DNA of 64,000 nt. Origin: Elusimicrobia bacterium UBA5214 (GTDB taxonomy: Bacteria; Elusimicrobiota; UBA5214). The position numbers were made by a program, and so were the translations under genes. Location of the stretch: assembly GCA_002412545.1 (NCBI GenBank), contig DHVG01000001.1, positions 266,228 through 330,227 on the forward strand, given 5' to 3'. Below the pieces are notes generated by a model. The model saw only the letters and a program-made list of their open reading frames with translations, had not been told where the DNA came from and did not search any database. This document shows positions 60,011-64,000 of the stretch, one piece after another. Positions within the stretch are counted from its first letter, which is position 1, and each line of letters begins with the position of its first letter.

Positions 60011-60980
60011 CTTTCTTTTTTAAATTTTTTTCATAAGCAATCATTTCTTTTAATGTTTCATCAAGACGCCGTCTGGGCTTCCAACCGAACATCTTTTCTA
60101 TTTTCTCTATGTTCGGTTTTCTTCTTCGCATATCTTCAAAACCTTCTTCGTACGCTTCTTTGTAGGGTATATGGACTATTTTAGAAGAACTGCCCGTTAG
60201 CTCAACTATTTTTTGAGCCAAATCAGAAATGGTTATTTCCTCGGTGCTTCCAACGTTAAAAACTTCTCCTTCTGCTTTAGCGTTTTTTGACAGTATTAAA
60301 AACGCTTCTACAACATCTGCTACATTACAAAAACACCGCGACTGGAGACCATCCTCATAAACTGTTATTGGTTCTCCAGATAATGCCTGACGAATAAACC
60401 GTGGAACAACCATACCATAATATCCTGTTTGCCGAGGGCCAATTGTGTTAAATAAACGACATATAACTACTGGAAGATTTTTCTGTTTATAATATGCTAA
60501 ACTAAAAAATTCATCCAGACTTTTTGTGCAAGCGTAACTCCATCGGCTTTTCGTATTTGAGCCCATTAATCTATCATCATTCTCTCCAAATGAAGAATTA
60601 ACACCTTTCCCATAAATTTCTGATGTTGAAGTCAATATTACCTTTCTACAATACCGATTAGCGATTTTCAATACGATATGAGTTCCTAAAACATTGGTTT
60701 CAATCGTATGCACGGGGTCTTTGACAACCAGTTCAACCCCAACTGCTGCTGCCAGATGAAAAATAATATCACATTCGCTTACAATTCGGTCCACAACCGT
60801 TTCATTCAAAATCGTTTCAATGGCAAAACGAAAATGTGAATTATTTGTTAAATGTTTGATGTTGTCAAAACTCCCGGTGGAGAGGTTGTCAATAATCATT
60901 ACATCAGATTCCTGCTTAATAAGTTTTTCTGCAAGATGACTACCTATAAAACCTGCTCCCCCGGTTATTAATGCTCTCAT
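59982..60980 (-). CDS. NAD-dependent epimerase/dehydratase (UDP-glucose 4-epimerase-like)
   Basis: 332 residues, extended SDR: Rossmann MRALITGGAGFIGSHLAEKL, LTSTSEIYGKG with active-site Ser/Thr, SYACTKSLDEFFSLAY (YxxxK), RLFNTIGPRQTGYYGMVVPR and FNVGSTEEITISDLA. Related to UDP-glucuronate decarboxylase/4-epimerases; substrate not fixed. Supplies an activated sugar to the glycan. Confidence 0.9.
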   Translation of the reverse strand: MRALITGGAGFIGSHLAEKLIKQESDVMIIDNLSTGSFDNIKHLTNNSHFRFAIETILNETVVDRIVSECDIIFHLAAAVGVELVVKDPVHTIETNVLGTHIVLKIANRYCRKVILTSTSEIYGKGVNSSFGENDDRLMGSNTKSRWSYACTKSLDEFFSLAYYKQKNLPVVICRLFNTIGPRQTGYYGMVVPRFIRQALSGEPITVYEDGLQSRCFCNVADVVEAFLILSKNAKAEGEVFNVGSTEEITISDLAQKIVELTGSSSKIVHIPYKEAYEEGFEDMRRRKPNIEKIEKMFGWKPRRRLDETLKEMIAYEKNLKKKVGQEKKYAK

Positions 60981-61039
60981 AAATTATCCACCCCCAGTTT
61001 TTTCTATCGTTGTGACTCAATTTCGGCAAACACAAAGTT

Positions 61040-62278
61040 TTATATCCTCAGCAAACCTAAAATTGCTTTTGCTGCAAACTTAGCTCCATTACCTGGATTA
61101 TAAAGCAATTTCTTTGATAATGTTTTTCTTTTATCTGAAAATTTAGCGGGATTGTTAATACTTCTGTCAACAGCGTCCAATAGTTTTGTTAAATCTTCAA
61201 CAACCAGTCCGACATGTCTTCCTGCATTTGCTCTGGGGTCATTGCGCACAAATTCAGGGTCGCTATTCCAAGCAGGCATTTTCAATGTCTTTTCAAAATA
61301 CTCCGGGCAATCCAGATAAATCACCGGCTTATCAAGCACAATAAATTCTAATGCAACACTACTGATATCTGTGACCATTACATCACCGGCTACAAGTAAC
61401 GGGTCAATTGAATAATCTACCACATGTCTGAAATTAGAGTATTCCTCAAAACGAGAAAGTTTATCTACCCAATTTATTCCGCCAGTATAGAATTCAAAAT
61501 TAGGACTTATTTCCGGTGTATAACTTACTGGATGCAATTTCACTATGATGTTTGCATTCTTTAAGGCAAGTAGCTTTTCAATAACATCTTCTCCAAAGGA
61601 ACGAAGTGATGCCCCGGGGTCCCATGCAGGAGCGTACAAGATTGTAGGGTTTCTCAAATTTAATCCCAAACTACGTAATATATCATCTCTCTTATAAACT
61701 CCTTGAAGTAGCGCATCTGATTTGGGATAGCCGATGTTAAGCATTTGGATATTGTTTGTTTGTATCTTGTACTTTTTAAACATGTTTTCATACTGTTCTC
61801 TATGTAATGGTCCGGTTAAGAAATGCACATTATAATTCAATACCGCCTCTTTTGGATAGCATTCAAATTTTGTTGGCTGATTGTGAGATATATTAACTCG
61901 GATAGCACTTTTAGGACCTTTCCCATACACGGAAGCAGAAAGAAACATATCGGCAAACCAAAGATAGTGACAAATACCCGGATAAAATGTTTTAATTTTA
62001 GAAACACTAAATGGAGCAAGTTCCCTCTTAAAAGATATATAATCCGTTGCAATATAATAAGAAATAGGTGGGTTTCTTTTCTTCAACTCCTCTACAACTG
62101 GCATAATGTACTGTATAAATCCTAACTCTTCTATATAGAGTATTAATATTTTTTTGTTATGGAGTATGTCCCATATCATTGATGCTCCAATAACAGAAAA
62201 CTGTAAAATTGCAAGAAATTTGAAATCGCAAATAGCTTTTAACAATAAAACAAATCCTCGTTTAATCCTTTTTAACAT
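61040..62278 (-). CDS. CDP-glycerol glycerophosphotransferase-like protein
   Basis: 412 residues: an N-terminal hydrophobic stretch, then the Glyphos_transf pattern with PTILYAPAWDPGASLRSFGE, VKLHPVSYTPE, DVMVTDISSVALEFIVLDKP and VIYLDCPEYFEK. TagB/TagF relatives transfer a glycerol- or ribitol-phosphate from CDP carriers. Directly downstream of the phosphonate-type genes it may instead transfer a CMP-activated phosphonate; that is inference. Confidence 0.85.
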   Translation of the reverse strand: MLKRIKRGFVLLLKAICDFKFLAILQFSVIGASMIWDILHNKKILILYIEELGFIQYIMPVVEELKKRNPPISYYIATDYISFKRELAPFSVSKIKTFYPGICHYLWFADMFLSASVYGKGPKSAIRVNISHNQPTKFECYPKEAVLNYNVHFLTGPLHREQYENMFKKYKIQTNNIQMLNIGYPKSDALLQGVYKRDDILRSLGLNLRNPTILYAPAWDPGASLRSFGEDVIEKLLALKNANIIVKLHPVSYTPEISPNFEFYTGGINWVDKLSRFEEYSNFRHVVDYSIDPLLVAGDVMVTDISSVALEFIVLDKPVIYLDCPEYFEKTLKMPAWNSDPEFVRNDPRANAGRHVGLVVEDLTKLLDAVDRSINNPAKFSDKRKTLSKKLLYNPGNGAKFAAKAILGLLRI

Positions 62279-62289
62279 AATCTAAAATC

Positions 62290-63162
62290 TTACCCTGCAA
62301 TTTTCTTTAAAATTTTTTCCAGACTTTCTTGAGATATTTTTCTATGTCCTTGGTTTATCCTTTCATATTTCATTGCTAATTTGGCAATCAGTTTAACATC
62401 AAAATTCTTTATTTTTGGTGGAATAAACGATTTTTTTAACAATGCAACTAGTTCTTTAGTTGAATCAAGTTTAAACAACTTTGGCAATCCTTGAAAATCC
62501 ATATACTCAACAAAATAAGGAAGTAACATTCCACAAACAGCACCATGGTCAATTCCATATTCAATTGTGATTGGATAGGATGTGGCATGCGCAACATTCG
62601 TTTGGGTTATCGCTATTGCTTGCCCGGCTAAATTACCAGCAGTTATTAGTTCGTTAATATCATTCTTATTCAAGTGACTATTAATTCTATTCAAATGTTT
62701 ATTGAGCAACCGGATAGCTTTTTTTGAGTAGTTTCTACTTTGGGGGGTTGTATTTTTTGACCAAAAAGATTCTACTGCGTGAGACAAAGCATCAAATATG
62801 GTTGACTGTCTAACACTAAAAGAAAGATTCTTGGGCATATTGTAGTCCATCTTTAATATAGGTTTTTTCGTTGGGATGGTCATCTTTCTTTTTCCCCAGA
62901 TAGTAGCGTAAGGAGTCATTGATGCTCCGGCAGCAGTGGTCGGAATTGCAATACATCTTTTATCTTTAGAAATAATTTTTGCTGTATCTATGACACTTCC
63001 TCCACCAATACCAATAACAACATCTTTATTATTTTTTATTTTTAGGATTTCCTCAGTCGGTGGTTTTGTAACTTCTAAAAAACTCACATCTTTATATCTT
63101 TTTGAAATCAACTTTGCATATTCTCTTGTATGTTTGCTATAAACGATGAGAGCGGATTGCAT
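62290..63162 (-). CDS. Iron-containing alcohol dehydrogenase, phosphonoacetaldehyde reductase-like
   Basis: 290 residues, shorter than the usual ~380. NAD site VVIGIGGGSVIDTAK (Gly53-Ser56), AIPTTAAGASMTPYATIWGK, and metal ligands in STIFDALSHAVESF, NVAHATSYP and GIDHGAVCGM. It overlaps the ThDP beta-subunit gene by 26 bases. Beside a phosphonopyruvate decarboxylase the substrate is most likely phosphonoacetaldehyde, reduced to 2-hydroxyethylphosphonate. Function is by context. Confidence 0.82.
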   Translation of the reverse strand: MQSALIVYSKHTREYAKLISKRYKDVSFLEVTKPPTEEILKIKNNKDVVIGIGGGSVIDTAKIISKDKRCIAIPTTAAGASMTPYATIWGKRKMTIPTKKPILKMDYNMPKNLSFSVRQSTIFDALSHAVESFWSKNTTPQSRNYSKKAIRLLNKHLNRINSHLNKNDINELITAGNLAGQAIAITQTNVAHATSYPITIEYGIDHGAVCGMLLPYFVEYMDFQGLPKLFKLDSTKELVALLKKSFIPPKIKNFDVKLIAKLAMKYERINQGHRKISQESLEKILKKIAG

Positions 63163-63613
63163 TTCTAAATCTCCTCATAATCTGCTTTGGAGATAACGGA
63201 ATTCTTGGAGCATCGCCCTTTTCTTTACTAACTTTGATGACCACTGTATTCGGTGCCATCTTTGAAAAATCAATAACATCAGAACAGGTTGGCTGACCAC
63301 CAGTTGAACTATGACAATTGTTGTCTAAAATATAATGTTTAAGATTTTTTGGATTTAATTTTTTATGGAGCGCTAATGTTCCAAGCGACATAAGCACCGC
63401 TGCGTCACCAGATATAACTATAACTTTATGTTTTGAATTGATAGCAATACCAAGACCAATTCCTAAAGCACATCCCATACTGCCTTCCATATAGAAATTT
63501 CTTGGCCTATTTTTTACAGCATAAAGTTCCCGAGAAATCATTCCTGTGGATGAAATAACTATTTCGTCTTTTATATCCTTCATTATTTTCCTGATAGCAT
63601 CTATTCTTTTCAT
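63137..63613 (-). CDS. Phosphonopyruvate decarboxylase, beta (ThDP-binding) subunit
   Basis: 158 residues: C-terminal ThDP half of a decarboxylase. FYMEGSMGCALGIGLGIAI, ISGDAAVLMSLGTLALHKKL (metal motif GDA instead of GDG, residues 69-71), DNNCHSSTGGQPT. Single-chain Ppd enzymes are about 375 residues; here the halves are separate genes, as in sulfopyruvate decarboxylase ComDE. The reducing enzyme next door favours phosphonopyruvate over sulfopyruvate. Confidence 0.85.
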   Translation of the reverse strand: MKRIDAIRKIMKDIKDEIVISSTGMISRELYAVKNRPRNFYMEGSMGCALGIGLGIAINSKHKVIVISGDAAVLMSLGTLALHKKLNPKNLKHYILDNNCHSSTGGQPTCSDVIDFSKMAPNTVVIKVSKEKGDAPRIPLSPKQIMRRFRNAIRSHRL

Positions 63614-63948
63614 TGAGTGATTAGTTTATAATCTTCGTATTCCAGTAATTTTAATAATCTCTTTGTTATCTTACCCATAAAAGCGTGATGTTCAGGATTT
63701 GTTCTAAGACTGATTAATAAATCTATCTTAATGCCGTAGGGTTTCAATAATGAAGTTATTATATCGGTAATATTCCCCAGTCCACTATTTTGTAAAAAAA
63801 CCAGCGGTTTCTTCCCTACCAAAAAGGCTCCTACAGCCAATGCCATGGCTTCATCTTCCCTCGTGCAAGGAATATAATTCTTTATCTCATCTGTCAAATC
63901 TTTTAGTTTTGAACATGGTATTCCTACTATAAAATCATACTTTTTCAT
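63610..63948 (-). CDS. Phosphonopyruvate decarboxylase, alpha subunit
   Basis: 112 residues: FIVGIPCSKLKDLTDEIKNY, REDEAMALAVGAFLVGKKPL (with catalytic Glu33), VFLQNSGLGNITDIITSLL. This is the N-terminal half of a phosphonopyruvate decarboxylase-type protein. It overlaps its partner by 4 bases (ATGA), and the gene upstream by 4 bases as well, so three genes are coupled. Confidence 0.87.
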   Translation of the reverse strand: MKKYDFIVGIPCSKLKDLTDEIKNYIPCTREDEAMALAVGAFLVGKKPLVFLQNSGLGNITDIITSLLKPYGIKIDLLISLRTNPEHHAFMGKITKRLLKLLEYEDYKLITQ

Positions 63949-64000
63949 CTTACCCCATATTTTCTGTCTATTTCTTCTACTTCTTTGATTGGTGTCAAAT
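63945..64000 (-). CDS. C-terminus of an upstream gene, truncated by the window edge
   Basis: The last 17 codons (LTPIKEVEEIDRKYGVR) end in TGA overlapping the alpha-subunit ATG. Too short to name. Position suggests phosphoenolpyruvate mutase, which would supply phosphonopyruvate; only sequence beyond this window can tell. Confidence 0.6.
   Translation of the reverse strand, partial: LTPIKEVEEIDRKYGVR

Noticed and set aside
63137..63948. Sulfopyruvate decarboxylase (ComDE) for coenzyme M
   Set aside because: The split gene layout fits, but no other coenzyme M gene is seen, and the adjacent iron alcohol dehydrogenase and phosphotransferase favour a phosphonate route. Not excluded until the upstream gene is read.
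46055..64000. Prophage or integrative element spanning the glycan locus
   Set aside because: No integrase, structural phage or conjugation gene is visible; local debris and toxin-antitoxin modules explain the irregularity.

Overview
The window reads as a chromosomal segment of a low-G+C, diderm, uncultured-type bacterium. Evidence for two membranes: LptF and LptG permeases, a very large SprA-like outer-membrane protein with PorV-like partners, a lipoprotein and O-antigen-type glycan genes. SprA, PorV and a FlgD-like C-terminal tail on an M6 protease point to the FCB superphylum or a candidate phylum close to it (WOR-3/Stahlbacteria-like lineages are possible). I cannot fix the taxon from sequence alone.

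Layout. (1) 0-14.9 kb, minus strand: housekeeping genes dxs, ispA, ymdB, rny, a RarA/5-formyl-THF cyclo-ligase fusion, a 6S RNA, zapA, a ZapB-like coiled coil, pheT, pheS, rplT, rpmI, infC (probable AUU start) and thrS. (2) 14.9-16.1 kb: a two-gene cassette (small membrane protein plus SatD-like protein) bounded on both sides by the 5' end of thrS. (3) 16.2-25.4 kb: tRNA-Val, -Cys, -Gly and -Leu; central glycolysis (pfkA, apgM, pgk, gap); secG; a ferritin-like gene; comF; and a GIY-YIG gene wedged into a tRNA-Gly locus. (4) 25.5-38.5 kb: envelope and secretion locus. sprA lies behind a promoter, a GEMM-type (cyclic-di-GMP) riboswitch and an intrinsic terminator; lptF and lptG are divergent; then come a PorV-like protein, an M6 protease with a sorting-type tail, a second PorV-like protein and a lipoprotein. 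(5) 38.6-41.7 kb: ahcY (frameshifted by a repeat), metK and a GxxExxY gene bounded by inverted repeats. (6) 41.7-64 kb: surface polysaccharide locus with nucleotide-sugar genes, an initiating phosphosugar transferase, two O-antigen ligase-like proteins and many glycosyltransferases. It is interrupted by two nucleotidyltransferase toxin-antitoxin modules and glycosyltransferase debris. Its last part looks like a phosphonate branch: split phosphonopyruvate decarboxylase, an iron alcohol dehydrogenase and a CDP-glycerol-type phosphotransferase.

The most striking property is repeat invasion of genes. Tandem heptamers and short palindromes are inserted in frame in pheS, ispA, a phosphohexomutase and a nucleotidyltransferase gene, in lengths of 21, 51 and 57 bp. 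They build the signal peptides of exported proteins, and they leave ahcY out of frame at a three-copy heptamer.

Best candidates for new biology: the SatD-like/membrane-protein cassette (possible nucleotide-signalling system), riboswitch control of sprA, and the contingency-type heptamer in ahcY. All functions are read from sequence motifs; no database search was possible.
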